In this document: positions 50,966-61,121 of the stretch, in pieces
Numbering within the stretch: position 1 is the stretch's first letter
How the letters are laid out: every line of letters begins with the position of its first letter
From: Sphingobacterium lactis
Lineage (GTDB): Bacteria; Bacteroidota; Bacteroidia; Sphingobacteriales; Sphingobacteriaceae
Direction: 5' to 3'
DNA: 64,000 nt
Assembly (NCBI RefSeq): GCF_011046555.1
Contig: NZ_CP049246.1
Coordinates: 496,001-560,000 of the forward strand
Notes under the pieces: model-generated
Seen by the model: the letters and a program-made list of their open reading frames with translations, nothing else
The model's database searches: none
Told to the model about the DNA's origin: nothing
Made by a program: the position numbers and the translations under genes

Positions 50966-52108
50966 TTATAGATTCTTTTCCAGGAATTGGATCAGCGCAT
51001 CACCACGCAGGTCCTTCGCCAGGATCTTTCCTTCCGGAGAAATCAAGAAGTTGGAAGGAACAGCCTTCACGGCATACAGTTCGCCGACCTCATTTTTCCA
51101 GCCCTTCAGATCGGATACATTGGTCCAGGTCAGGCCGTCGTCCTTGATAGCTTTTAACCAGCTCGCCTTATCGGCATCTAAGGAAACGCCCAATATTTCA
51201 AAATTCTTGCCTTTATATTTTTCGTACGCTGCTACGACATGAGGATTTTCCTTTCTGCACGGAACGCACCATGAAGCCCAGAAGTCAATCAATACATATT
51301 TGCCTTTGAAGTCGGACAATTTAACAGGTTTCCCATTCGGGTCATTCTGTTGGAAATCAAATGCAGTTCCACCTACGCCCAATGCTCTGGCACGAAGCGT
51401 AGCCTGGAAGCGTTTTGCACGCGATGAGGTCTTGATACGTTCAGATAAGCTATTGAAAAGGCCGTCGATATCGTATTTCGGTTCCTCAGCTTGTTCCAAC
51501 CCCTCTAAGTACACCAAACTCAAGGTATTATCTGGATTTTTCTTCACGAAGTCAAGACGGTTTTCAGCCATTTTTGCTTCCCATTGTGCTTCTAAATCTC
51601 GTTGTTTCGCTTGCAATTTTTTGACTTGGAGCTGTAAACTGTCGATCAGGAGCACATTGGCTTGATATTCCTTGGCATTGAATTGTTCACGCACTTTCTG
51701 CATCGCGGCTTCCGAAGCGATATATTCTTTTACCAATGGTGATCCATCCACTAATTTAGCGGTCCGTCCCTGTGTCGCATCGACCACGGTCTTCCCTTCG
51801 TTCATAAAGAACCAGAATTCCTTTACAGGATCTTTGGATTTATCCGCTTTGTAATCATTTCTAAAATAAAGACCGGCATAGGAAGCACCACCGAATTCAC
51901 CGGCAAAGGCAAACTTCCCCTTATTGACCACCGCAGAGTCGATGACGGGTTCATTGGTGTTGAAATCATAATACGTCAGATACACTTTCTTCAACCCTTC
52001 CGGAGCTTTTCCTTCCAGTACATAGCTAGATTCCTGGCTAAAAGCAACCGCTGGCAACACCATTGCTGCACACAGCATTTTTAATATATTTTTCATATTC
52101 ATCATCAT
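50966..52108 (-). CDS. TlpA-family thiol-disulfide protein with DUF4369 domain
   Basis: 380 residues. Signal peptide ending AVAFSQ, an N-terminal beta-rich DUF4369 domain (VYLTYYDFNTNEPVIDSAVV, then GKFAFAGEF), a helical K/Q/E-rich linker at about residues 130-200, and a C-terminal thioredoxin fold with LSDFKGKYVLIDFWASWC and the redox site CVPC. Periplasmic, probably membrane-associated. Such proteins are common at the end of SusCD loci, where their target is unknown. The true start may be the fifth residue Met. 15 bp after the PKD-like gene. Confidence 0.87.
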   Translation of the reverse strand: MMMNMKNILKMLCAAMVLPAVAFSQESSYVLEGKAPEGLKKVYLTYYDFNTNEPVIDSAVVNKGKFAFAGEFGGASYAGLYFRNDYKADKSKDPVKEFWFFMNEGKTVVDATQGRTAKLVDGSPLVKEYIASEAAMQKVREQFNAKEYQANVLLIDSLQLQVKKLQAKQRDLEAQWEAKMAENRLDFVKKNPDNTLSLVYLEGLEQAEEPKYDIDGLFNSLSERIKTSSRAKRFQATLRARALGVGGTAFDFQQNDPNGKPVKLSDFKGKYVLIDFWASWCVPCRKENPHVVAAYEKYKGKNFEILGVSLDADKASWLKAIKDDGLTWTNVSDLKGWKNEVGELYAVKAVPSNFLISPEGKILAKDLRGDALIQFLEKNL

Positions 52109-52123
52109 ATAGTTTATGTCTTG

Positions 52124-53641
52124 TTATAATTCCACACCTAACGTTACGGAAACCGCTTTATCAATCTTGTAGAGTTCTGAGGAAATTGGTGTTACCTGTT
52201 GTCCCTTACCATCTGGTTTAAGGGAATAGTGGTAGAATGAGCCTTTTTTCTCTTTCGTTGAATTGGGGTTGTAAGTAGCGATGGCGATGTTCTGGTGATT
52301 CGCTTTCGCTTCCTCGCGATCAAAGTTCCAAGCGACAATATCACCTGAGCCGTCGTCTGGCAATGTCAGGTATGCAGAAGGAGTAACGCTAGCAAATGGC
52401 AATCGGTAAATTGTTCTCCCTACGGCATAATAGAAGTAGGCATTCCACCTGTTGAATCGAATATCAACTGCTTTTTCCGCATTGGGAACCGTTCCTTCAC
52501 CTACTTTTTTGAACTTGGTCCATTCATATCGATAGGTTTTCCAATTGAACTCATTCATCGTTTGATAATTGGATATTTTATCTCCGTTTCTCAAAAGAAT
52601 CGCATAGCCCGTTCCGTAATCCTGGTCACTTCCGGATCCCCAGTACGATACGCCCTCGATCGGATCACTGGAAAGCGTTTGCGATACACTTGGGAAAACA
52701 AATGGGGTAGAACCATTGTATTGCATCAGTAAAATACGCTTGCTATTTTCATCAAAGCCTAATAAACCAGTTCCTTTAATCTGATTGAAGTTGGTAAAGG
52801 CGATATTGCCCTTTCCAAAATCATAGGTATTGTCAGCTCCGGCATAGACATCTCCACGTAGGTACCCATTGGCTAAATAACGGACCTTCCCGTTTTCTAC
52901 CATGTACCCGCTTCCGTTAATCTCATTCCAGAAATTCTTGTAATAGGTGATATTCAGGTCTCCGCCATTCATCCCCGTTCCCTTTCTACTGACCAATTTG
53001 GTTGGCGTCATGGTCGGCAGATCCACCAGCATCCAGGCATAGTCTCCTTTTTTGCTGCTCAATGCAAATGATGGGTATCTACCGCCAGAGTAAATCAGCT
53101 CTACATTCAAGGGTTCTGCGCCAATGGGGTATTCATCATTTTTACCAAGCGCACTGTAAGTCAATAATTTAGATGTTGTCGTCAGGCTTGATTTCAGATA
53201 AAGCACACCATTCTTTGCGGCATCTTCTGCTAGGATCATAATTCCACGGGTTATTCCGCGGGTTACATTGACATTGATTGTATACAGGTACTCTGCATTG
53301 GTCATATAGTCTACAGCTCGGATCATGACCACATTCGCACCCCCAGCAAACATACTGCTGTTAAAAGACACTTTTGTTCCCTTGGCGATGGTATCTTTAC
53401 CTAGCACCCAGGTAAAATTGACCTTTGTCGGATCAAAATCCGGCATCGTACCGGAAACTTTCAATTGGATATCAATGGTGTCACCGGCCATCAAATCATA
53501 GGTTTTTTCGGTTATCGGTGTACCTGCGGTGTCCACAACTGTCAATTTATTCACTTCCGAATAATCATAGTTCCCAGAATCCTTGGAACAAGCGTAACAG
53601 ATCAATAGAAGTATGGAGAATAAGATATATTTCGTTTTCAT
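52124..53641 (-). CDS. PKD-like family lipoprotein
   Basis: 505 residues from the Met at 53641, followed by signal LFSILLLICYAC with a lipobox. Residues 30-130 form Ig/PKD-like strands (YDLMAGDTIDIQLKVSGTMPDF, FTWVLGKDTIAKG), and the remainder looks like a beta-propeller or repeat domain with GIMILAEDAAKNGVLYLKS and IVAWNFDREEAKANHQNIAIATY. This type of protein (PKD_2 family) accompanies SusCD-DUF4843-TlpA operons. Probably a surface binding protein; ligand unknown. Confidence 0.78.
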   Translation of the reverse strand: MKTKYILFSILLLICYACSKDSGNYDYSEVNKLTVVDTAGTPITEKTYDLMAGDTIDIQLKVSGTMPDFDPTKVNFTWVLGKDTIAKGTKVSFNSSMFAGGANVVMIRAVDYMTNAEYLYTINVNVTRGITRGIMILAEDAAKNGVLYLKSSLTTTSKLLTYSALGKNDEYPIGAEPLNVELIYSGGRYPSFALSSKKGDYAWMLVDLPTMTPTKLVSRKGTGMNGGDLNITYYKNFWNEINGSGYMVENGKVRYLANGYLRGDVYAGADNTYDFGKGNIAFTNFNQIKGTGLLGFDENSKRILLMQYNGSTPFVFPSVSQTLSSDPIEGVSYWGSGSDQDYGTGYAILLRNGDKISNYQTMNEFNWKTYRYEWTKFKKVGEGTVPNAEKAVDIRFNRWNAYFYYAVGRTIYRLPFASVTPSAYLTLPDDGSGDIVAWNFDREEAKANHQNIAIATYNPNSTKEKKGSFYHYSLKPDGKGQQVTPISSELYKIDKAVSVTLGVEL

Positions 53642-53651
53642 TTTGAATCTA

Positions 53652-54419
53652 TTAAGGTAATTTAATACGTGGCAAAGAGGTGTCTCCACCTGGGTGTACG
53701 ACATTGTCTTCAAAGTATTGCTTCAATTGGCGGATATGCGTATATAGGACCGGATAGGTGTTTGCCAAGAAATTCGCATCATCTGGCATTCTTCCCCAGT
53801 ATAAATAAGGCTCTCCGGTAATAATATTTGGTGTTGGATCCACTCCTAGTGGATAGATTTGTATCCATTGTTGATACACTTCCTTATGATACGGACCGAA
53901 ATAGGCTCTGAATTTCTCCCACCATGTCGGTTTGGTCAACATATCCGAAACATTAACTTTGAGTTTTACGTTATCGCCCAGGCCTTTTTTGAAATGTGCA
54001 TTCTCTTGAACTTCCAGTGTAAAATGCAACACCTGGTTTGCCATTTGTTCTGTTTTGTTCACAACAACGTATAAGGTGTCCACAAATAATCCGGCGTGAA
54101 AGATTGCCGGTTCAATCTTGACGTCACTGGCTTTAATTTTAGATAGTGAATCAATAATTGAAACGGTATAGGGTAGATCTTCGGTTGGTGAAGTTCCCAT
54201 GACCCGAACCGGAATGGCCAATCTTTTTTTGGTTAACCCAAGCTCATCCATGGCAAATGTATAGTTCATGGTGGTGTCATAAGGAGGCAAACCATCATCA
54301 TAGGTAGAGGATCCGAAATAGATCATCCGTTGTTCCAGGTCAAATTGCGTAATATCCTGGTTTTCCTTACACCCCGTTAACATCAGGGCAGCAATAAGGA
54401 TAATAAATATATTTTTCAT
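53652..54419 (-). CDS. DUF4843 lipoprotein
   Basis: 255 residues from the Met at 54419 (four residues after the first possible one). Signal and lipobox AALMLTGC, then a beta-sandwich with RMIYFGSSTYDDGLPPYD, RLAIPVRVMGTSPTEDLPYTV and the ending KEVYQQWIQIYPLGVDP, which are the DUF4843 marks. Found as a fixed member of SusCD operons of this type; likely a surface-exposed accessory binding protein. Gaps of 10-14 bp to both neighbours. Confidence 0.83.
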   Translation of the reverse strand: MKNIFIILIAALMLTGCKENQDITQFDLEQRMIYFGSSTYDDGLPPYDTTMNYTFAMDELGLTKKRLAIPVRVMGTSPTEDLPYTVSIIDSLSKIKASDVKIEPAIFHAGLFVDTLYVVVNKTEQMANQVLHFTLEVQENAHFKKGLGDNVKLKVNVSDMLTKPTWWEKFRAYFGPYHKEVYQQWIQIYPLGVDPTPNIITGEPYLYWGRMPDDANFLANTYPVLYTHIRQLKQYFEDNVVHPGGDTSLPRIKLP

Positions 54420-54433
54420 GGTTAGCGACATTA

Positions 54434-55858
54434 TCAGTTATACAATTTTTCATCAACAGGAAATGGAAATTTATACAGCCCTAAGCTGGCTGGAATTTCA
54501 TCCCCAGCTGTTGGAATAGGCAAATATTTCCGCTTCAGGAAGCTGAAGACATAACCTTCGCCGATATATTCCCGACGGACTTCATCGATTAGCAGCTGTT
54601 GCAGATCCAGTCCATCCAATTTCAAATCCTCACGGAAGGACCTGTTCTTGCGGAACTCATTCATTAAACGTAGGAATTCTGCTGGGTCGGTATCGATCTT
54701 TGCTTCTGCGGCTGTAAAATACATTTCCGGTAAATTGATCATTTGAATTTCAAAAGCTTTCGCATTGTAGGTTAATTCGTTCTGGTCATCATCGGTCACC
54801 GTATATTTGGAGAAATGGCTCCCGTTGATCCCCCATTTCAGGCGAATATCTACCGGATCGGAGGTACCACCATTGTAGATATATTCCAAGTTCCGTGCAT
54901 ACAGTGCTTCGTAATTATTGTTCAAAAAGTTTGCGGTGAAAACATTCATGGCAGCGCGATCGTATAAAGCGAAGATGTTATCACTTGTGAACCGTAGGTC
55001 CTTGTTCTTCTGACGATCGACTTCTTCAGGTTGGATAAATCGTACAGCCTTCGATTCCTTGAGTTCATTGATTACAGCCATGGATCTTTCATAAGCTTTG
55101 GGCAGATCGCCCTCCCACAGGGATTTCCGAGCTAAAAGGGCCTTGACAGCATAATAGTTCATCCGTATGCCACGACGATCCAATAGGGCAGAATAGGTAC
55201 TCCCATTTGGATTGTTTCCATCGCCTTCCCTTCCCAAAGTCTGGATAGGGTCTTCCTTAAAAAATACGGCAGCCTGCTGTAGATCTTGTTCCACCTTGGC
55301 CAAAACTTCCTTTGCCGACAGCGCTCGAACAGGATTTTTCTCACTGCTTTCATAATATGGAATTGCAGTTGCCGAAAGCCCCTCTTTCTTCACGACTGGA
55401 CCGTACAACTTGAATACTTCGAGGTGTAAGTAGGCTCTCAGACCATAAGCTTCGCCCGCAATAAGGTTATAATTTGGATCTCCCTCAATATTCGGCAGAT
55501 TATCAATGATGATATTTACCTGGTGGATGGCATTGTAAAGGCCTCCCCAGATGCCATCAATGATTATTCTAGCCCCCAAATTTTCATATTTATACGCCAT
55601 TAAATCTTCCGCGGCGCCATCTGGGCTATACGCTTCCCAATAGTGCACCAAAAGATCCAAGGTCTTGAACTTCATGTGCTGCTGATAAAGGCTTTCCTGT
55701 GCCAGGAATTTATATATGCCGGTCAATGATTTGGTAAATCCATCTTGATCCAGGAAGATATCTTTCTCATAGGCCCGGTCATCAGGAGCGACATCTAAGA
55801 ATTTCTCACATCCACATAGTAAAAATATGGACAGGAATAATAGGATATGTTTTTTCAT
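54434..55858 (-). CDS. SusD/RagB-family lipoprotein (second SusCD pair)
   Basis: 474 residues from the Met at 55858, where MKKHILLFLSIFLLCGC (lipobox) begins; the frame is open 35 codons upstream inside the susC 3' end. Typical N-terminus CEKFLDVAPDDRAYEKDIF, IIDNLPNIEGDPNYNLIAGE and AYGLRAYLHLEVFKLYGP, C-terminal LLIDEVRREYIGEGYVFSFLKR. Partners the SusC encoded 10 bp upstream. Confidence 0.9.
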   Translation of the reverse strand: MKKHILLFLSIFLLCGCEKFLDVAPDDRAYEKDIFLDQDGFTKSLTGIYKFLAQESLYQQHMKFKTLDLLVHYWEAYSPDGAAEDLMAYKYENLGARIIIDGIWGGLYNAIHQVNIIIDNLPNIEGDPNYNLIAGEAYGLRAYLHLEVFKLYGPVVKKEGLSATAIPYYESSEKNPVRALSAKEVLAKVEQDLQQAAVFFKEDPIQTLGREGDGNNPNGSTYSALLDRRGIRMNYYAVKALLARKSLWEGDLPKAYERSMAVINELKESKAVRFIQPEEVDRQKNKDLRFTSDNIFALYDRAAMNVFTANFLNNNYEALYARNLEYIYNGGTSDPVDIRLKWGINGSHFSKYTVTDDDQNELTYNAKAFEIQMINLPEMYFTAAEAKIDTDPAEFLRLMNEFRKNRSFREDLKLDGLDLQQLLIDEVRREYIGEGYVFSFLKRKYLPIPTAGDEIPASLGLYKFPFPVDEKLYN

Positions 55859-55868
55859 AATTGTTAGG

Positions 55869-58800
55869 TTAATAATCAACAGATAGTCCAAAGTTGAAGG
55901 TACGCGCAAAAGGATAATCCGTTCCGCGCTCCATGCGGATGCTGCTGATATGGAATAGATCATTCATGGAAAAGTTGACGCGTGCACGTTGGATTTTCAA
56001 TCTGGTCATCCAATCGCCATTGAACACATAATTAAAGTTTAAGGATCCGAGTCTGATGGAGTTGTCCTCTTGGATAAACCTGCTGGTCAATTGTGTAGCT
56101 GTTTTCTCGGTTATCCCCTTATAAGTGGTAATATCTCCCGGCTGTTTCCAACGCTCCTCCAATGCGCGACGATCTGCATTGTAACGAGGTTCCACATTTT
56201 CGATTTTGGAAACTAACGTTCCATTATAGGTTGGAACCCCAACGACATAATTGAATATTGCTTGGATGGAGAATCCCTTATAATTTAGCGTGGTACCAAA
56301 GTTACCGGCAAATTTAGGCTGGGCCTCTGCCAATACTTGGATATCCATCGCATCCCATACATTGGTTAATGAACCATCCCGGCGCTGAAAAATTTCTTTA
56401 CCTGTGGCTGGGTCAATACCCAAGGAAAGTACACCTTTGATATTATCTAAGGATTTCCCTTCTTCGAAATATGGTGTTTGCGGAATGAACACCTCCCCTG
56501 GCATTTTTTTATTATTGTCTTCATTCAGCTTACGCAACGCGTCTGAAATTTTCGTCAGTTTATTGGTATTCTTCGCTGCTGAGGCGTTTAGGAACCATGA
56601 AAAACCCGATCCCGTATTACGTATCACCTCCAGATTCACATAGGCTTCCACCCCCTTATTGGTCACTTCTCCAATGTTCTCAAAATATTGGTTCAATGCC
56701 AAGCCAATGGAAGGAGCAACGGAAATCTCGGAAACCATGTTTTTCGTACGCTTATGGTACACATTGAAACGCATATTCACGCGGTCATCCAGAATTGAAC
56801 CGTCAATACCGGCGCTTAAAGAATGGATCTGTGGCCAGCTTAAATTCGCGTTTCCTTCCGATTCATAGTTATATCCCAATTGCTTATAGTAGATACCATT
56901 TCTGGCTTCTGCTAAATATGCAGTGTTGGTCATGGTTGGGCTGAAGGAGTCTGCGCCACTGATTCCGTAGTTACCGAAGATACGCAACATGCGAACAGGG
57001 AAATCCTTCATGAATTTTTCAGCATGGAGGTTATACGCCAAACCTGTACTCCAATAACTTGTAAATCGCTTTTCTTTACCAAACGCTGATGAACCATCCA
57101 GGCGGAAATTGCTCTCCAAGACGAAACGCTGATCGTAATTGTAGGTTAAATTGACCAAATTACCCAGTAAACGGCTTGTTAAATCCGTATAGCGGGGCAA
57201 AGATCCAGTAGCATATTGGCTGGCCATTTTCGGGGTCAGGTACCTGTCGTCCAGAAACCCTACAACCGAGTACCCTGTTGTCTTTGATTTTCGCGAAATG
57301 ATCTCCGATACAGCCAATACATTCAGCACATGCTTACCTAAGTTGAGTCCGTAATTCAACGATAATGTACCGGAAACATTCATTCCTTCACCGGAATCAT
57401 GGGAATATCCACCACGTTGATTTGCAGGGGCATTATTCAGCAAGAAATAGGAGTTCTGAGGTGAGGTAAAACTTTCAGCACTGTTGTAGGACTTGGTGAT
57501 CACACCCGATGCGGCAATCCTAAAGTTCGGCAGGACATAATATTCCAAGCTGACATTGTTGCTGATACTGCTGCTGTTGGATTTGCTTGCGTACGGCAAT
57601 TGGGCATCATACAATGGGTTATACACAATATGAGCACGTCCTCCACCCATCAGATCGGAATACGATTTATTGTATTCCCGGATCAGGTCTCCGTTTGCAT
57701 CATGAATGGCATAATAGGGATTGATCATGGTATACTGTGAAAAGGAACCGTAAGGGGAATTATTGGCTTTGGCGGAGGTGAAATTTGCCATATTCCTGAA
57801 GGTAATCTTATCCGCAATTCGGTACATCAGGGTAAAACCTGCGCCTGCACGGTTTCTGTCGGAGCCCTTCATGACACCCTTGGTGTCGCCATAATTTCCA
57901 TCGATGCTATAACGCACCTGTCCCGTTCCACCTTCAAGACGAAGGGAGTGGGCGAAGGACGTGGTGGAACGTACCGGTTGTGAAATCCAATCGGTATTTA
58001 CACCTGATTCCGCCGCTAAGTACTTTTCCAAATAGAGGTTATTCAATAATTCTTGACGTTCGGGCTGTTTATCAGCATATACGCCTGCCAACTGCTCAAA
58101 TTGCAATTTCTCTTTCGCATTCATCAAATTGTAATCCGACAGATCCACGACAACAGTCGATGGTTGTAGGGAATAGGAAACGGTCAATTTTCCATCTTTA
58201 GGCAATCTTGTTTCAATGACCAATACACCATTTGCACCACGCGAACCATATAGGGCGGTTGCACTGGCATCTTTCAACAAGGTGATGGATTCGATCCTGT
58301 TCATATCAAAGTCATACAAACGTTCGATATCGATCTGAAAACCATCCATGATGATCAATGGCGTATTTACCGCATAACTACCGCGTTGATTTTCTCCCCT
58401 ATTCCGGTCTGTCCCCGTCACCATATTCTGACCACGAACAGTGATATCTGGAATGCGGTTCGGATCGGATCCTGCAGCATTATCCACTGTTAACTTGAAG
58501 GCAGGATCTAAGTTTTGGATTATGGAAAAGATATTGCGGTTATTGAATTTTTCCAACTGCTCCCTTGTAATGGTCGTACTTGCGCCAGTAAAAGAATTTT
58601 TACTCTTGGTGCTATATCCCGTTACCACGGTTTCTTCAATCTGGTTGTTGCTTTCCTCCATACGGATGCTAATTTCCGTGCGACCATTTACTTTAACCAC
58701 CTGGGATTCATAGCCCAACATCGAGAATATAAGTTCGGAGTTTTTGGAAACAATAATTTCAAATGTTCCCTGTTGGGACGTGAAACTAGCCCAATTGTTG

Positions 58801-59288
58801 GAGGTATTCACCTTTACCGTAACCCCTGCCAATGGCTTGCCATGGGCATCCGTCACCTTTCCGCGCAAGCGGTAGGTATCTTGTTGGACCCCGGCGGTGT
58901 TCCGTTGACCGGCGATGACACGGGCTTCATTCTTATTCTTGATCAGAATGGTGTTATTGGAAAGTATAAGATCAAAATCCTGTCCTCTGCTCAGTTGAGC
59001 GAGCACATCGGACAAAGGCTTTTCAGACACTTGGATATTGACCTTCTTTGCACCCTTCACCAATCCCATATCCCCGAGTATGTCCACCTTACTCTGTTTC
59101 TTAATCTTATTCAACACCGTTTGAATGGTTGCGTTCTTCTCGTTCAAGTTGATTTTCTGCGCCATTAAAACCCCGCTAGCACAGAAAGATATCATCAAGA
59201 TCAAGCAAGTAAGCATCAATTTTTTGGGCAATCGCATCCCATTGGGACTTAGGAAAGCCCCAGCATAGTAATCATACTTCATTTTCAA
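55869..59288 (-). CDS. SusC/RagA TonB-dependent transporter with STN signalling domain
   Basis: 1139 residues. Signal anchor near residues 22-45, an STN (secretin/TonB N-terminal) domain at about 46-115 (INLNEKNATIQTVLNKIKK, LSDVLAQLSRGQDFDLILSN), the carboxypeptidase-like domain (LRGKVTDAHGKPLAGVTVKV), the plug with LLKDASATALYGSRGANGVL, and the barrel ending FARTFNFGLSVDY. The STN domain contacts the FecR-type anti-sigma factor encoded 6 bp upstream, so substrate binding can switch on the operon. Substrate unknown. Confidence 0.93.
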   Translation of the reverse strand: MKMKYDYYAGAFLSPNGMRLPKKLMLTCLILMISFCASGVLMAQKINLNEKNATIQTVLNKIKKQSKVDILGDMGLVKGAKKVNIQVSEKPLSDVLAQLSRGQDFDLILSNNTILIKNKNEARVIAGQRNTAGVQQDTYRLRGKVTDAHGKPLAGVTVKVNTSNNWASFTSQQGTFEIIVSKNSELIFSMLGYESQVVKVNGRTEISIRMEESNNQIEETVVTGYSTKSKNSFTGASTTITREQLEKFNNRNIFSIIQNLDPAFKLTVDNAAGSDPNRIPDITVRGQNMVTGTDRNRGENQRGSYAVNTPLIIMDGFQIDIERLYDFDMNRIESITLLKDASATALYGSRGANGVLVIETRLPKDGKLTVSYSLQPSTVVVDLSDYNLMNAKEKLQFEQLAGVYADKQPERQELLNNLYLEKYLAAESGVNTDWISQPVRSTTSFAHSLRLEGGTGQVRYSIDGNYGDTKGVMKGSDRNRAGAGFTLMYRIADKITFRNMANFTSAKANNSPYGSFSQYTMINPYYAIHDANGDLIREYNKSYSDLMGGGRAHIVYNPLYDAQLPYASKSNSSSISNNVSLEYYVLPNFRIAASGVITKSYNSAESFTSPQNSYFLLNNAPANQRGGYSHDSGEGMNVSGTLSLNYGLNLGKHVLNVLAVSEIISRKSKTTGYSVVGFLDDRYLTPKMASQYATGSLPRYTDLTSRLLGNLVNLTYNYDQRFVLESNFRLDGSSAFGKEKRFTSYWSTGLAYNLHAEKFMKDFPVRMLRIFGNYGISGADSFSPTMTNTAYLAEARNGIYYKQLGYNYESEGNANLSWPQIHSLSAGIDGSILDDRVNMRFNVYHKRTKNMVSEISVAPSIGLALNQYFENIGEVTNKGVEAYVNLEVIRNTGSGFSWFLNASAAKNTNKLTKISDALRKLNEDNNKKMPGEVFIPQTPYFEEGKSLDNIKGVLSLGIDPATGKEIFQRRDGSLTNVWDAMDIQVLAEAQPKFAGNFGTTLNYKGFSIQAIFNYVVGVPTYNGTLVSKIENVEPRYNADRRALEERWKQPGDITTYKGITEKTATQLTSRFIQEDNSIRLGSLNFNYVFNGDWMTRLKIQRARVNFSMNDLFHISSIRMERGTDYPFARTFNFGLSVDY

Positions 59289-59294
59289 TAATGG

Positions 59295-60425
59295 TTATTT
59301 TTTTAGGTGTTTCAGTTTAACTTTATTGTCTTCTATAACATAGGTAACTGGTAATATTTCTTTCAATAGCTCACACACCTGCCGCAAACTCTTATCCTTT
59401 GAAATGTTTCCAAAGAGCTCCATGTTCTTGATATCACCGTCCATTTCGAACTCGACATCATACCAAATGGACATCTTTTCTGCGGCCTCTTCCATGGTCA
59501 ATCCCGTCAGATCGAAATAGCCTTCTTTCCAATCCAACACCTTCTGAGCATCTTCAACGTAGGTGACCTGACGGCCATTGAATGCCTCGTTCGGCTTCAG
59601 AACGACAGGGTATGAAATGTTCGCTTCATCACCCAATTTGGTCGTTTCATTGGTCACGGCAATCTTACCTTCCAAGAGCGTGGACATAAATCCATCAGGA
59701 CGGTTGTTCACGTTGAAGCGTGTTCCGAGCACCTTAATCGTATGTCCTTCCGAACGCACATAAAAAGGACGTTCAGCTGCTTTTTCCACTTCGAAATAGG
59801 CTTCCCCTTTTAAGGCCACCTCACGATAATTCGGATTAAAGTTAACCGGATATCGGATTTCCGACTTGGAATTCAACCATACTTTTGACCCATCCGCTAG
59901 GACCAAAGAGGTAATGCCTCCTGCTTTCGTACGAACTGTATTGTATATCACATCGACTTCCGGATCGGTTGCCGTATAACTGATTTCTCCGTCTGCATTT
60001 CGTGTGACCAAGTAGCCATCACCCATTACAGTATCCCCAATCTTCAGGTTGTCCAATTCCAATTCGCGGTTATCCTCAAAAACAAGAATGGAATTTTCAC
60101 CTTTTGGCGCCTTCACATCAACAAGGGCTGGGTTCGCAACTTGGTCTGGCTGGAAAAAGAACAGCCCAAAAACGAATAGTATGGCAGCTGCCGCCGCGGC
60201 ATACAACCAATGGGTTAGTTTTCTGACCTTCTTGTCCACTACAGGTTCTTCGATTTCCTCCAATGGCACACGCGCATCAAGTTTCGCCACGATCTGCTCC
60301 ACACGATTATCATCCAACAGCACATCCTCCCCTAATTGGGCATACCATTGCTCAACAAGTTGTTGCTCTTCTGTAGAACAGGTCCCTTGAAGGTATCGGT
60401 TCAATATGTTGTTATCTATATGCAT
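59295..60425 (-). CDS. FecR-family anti-sigma factor
   Basis: 376 residues. Cytoplasmic sigma-binding N-terminus (ILNRYLQGTCSTEEQQLVEQW), one transmembrane helix at about residues 72-92 (WLYAAAAAAILFVFGLFFF), then the periplasmic FecR domain: VKAPKGENSILVFEDN, TKAGGITSLVLADGSKVWLN, GEAYFEVEKAAERPFYVRS, and a C-terminal STN-like domain (MEEAAEKMSIWYDVEFEMD). Transmits the signal from the STN-SusC protein to the sigma factor. 70 bp after the sigma gene. Confidence 0.92.
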   Translation of the reverse strand: MHIDNNILNRYLQGTCSTEEQQLVEQWYAQLGEDVLLDDNRVEQIVAKLDARVPLEEIEEPVVDKKVRKLTHWLYAAAAAAILFVFGLFFFQPDQVANPALVDVKAPKGENSILVFEDNRELELDNLKIGDTVMGDGYLVTRNADGEISYTATDPEVDVIYNTVRTKAGGITSLVLADGSKVWLNSKSEIRYPVNFNPNYREVALKGEAYFEVEKAAERPFYVRSEGHTIKVLGTRFNVNNRPDGFMSTLLEGKIAVTNETTKLGDEANISYPVVLKPNEAFNGRQVTYVEDAQKVLDWKEGYFDLTGLTMEEAAEKMSIWYDVEFEMDGDIKNMELFGNISKDKSLRQVCELLKEILPVTYVIEDNKVKLKHLKK

Positions 60426-60495
60426 TGAATTGCTGGTTCTAAATCTCCGAAGAGCACTTTTTGGTTAAAGTAAAGTGAAGACGGGTGGAAAAAGG

Positions 60496-61071
60496 TTATG
60501 TCCCTAAAAAAAAGAAAAAAAGTGCAAGAATCTTCAACTTACCACCTAAATCTTTGATAATCAAGCTGTATTTGTTTCGAATTGTTTTTTCAGAAAGGCC
60601 CAAATGTTCGGCAATTTCCGTATTGGAATAGCCGTCGATACGCATTTTGAGAATAATGCGGTCTTGTGAAGAATATTTGTCCATGAGGCGATCCAACTCT
60701 GCCAGGAACTGCCTTTCACGGATCTGATGGTCTGCACTTTCGACAAACCCTTCCCCATGAAGACGTAGGGAATCTAGGTATTTACGTTCATGGACTTGAT
60801 GGGCAAAATAATCCAATATCTTATTGCGCAGTGCACGATATATATAGGATTTGAAATGTTGTGTAATCTGGATGTTCTCTCTGTTTGCCCAAAGTTTGAT
60901 GAAGAGATCGTGGACAATATCCTCGACCGCGTCATCATCATCCAATTTTTTGAGTGCCAAACCGACCATAGGCCGCTTGTAACGATTATAGAGTTCATTG
61001 AACGCAGGCTCTTCATTCTTTTTGACCAGGTCAAAAAGTTCCTCATCGGTTAATATGAAGTAATTATGCAT
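60496..61071 (-). CDS. ECF-type RNA polymerase sigma factor
   Basis: 191 residues. Region 2 is DEELFDLVKKNEEPAFNELYNRYK with AVEDIVHDLFIKLWANRENI and FKSYIYRALRNKILDYF; region 4 is the helix-turn-helix with IILKMRIDGYSNTEIAEHLGLS and EKTIRNKY. This is the Bacteroidota sigma-70 family 1 type paired with FecR. It should drive the SusC-SusD-DUF4843-PKD-TlpA genes that follow, held inactive by FecR until the outer-membrane signal arrives. Confidence 0.92.
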   Translation of the reverse strand: MHNYFILTDEELFDLVKKNEEPAFNELYNRYKRPMVGLALKKLDDDDAVEDIVHDLFIKLWANRENIQITQHFKSYIYRALRNKILDYFAHQVHERKYLDSLRLHGEGFVESADHQIRERQFLAELDRLMDKYSSQDRIILKMRIDGYSNTEIAEHLGLSEKTIRNKYSLIIKDLGGKLKILALFFFFLGT

Positions 61072-61121
61072 GCCTTAGGTAAATGTTAGCCACGCAAATT
61101 AAAAACTTTCTCGTAATTAAC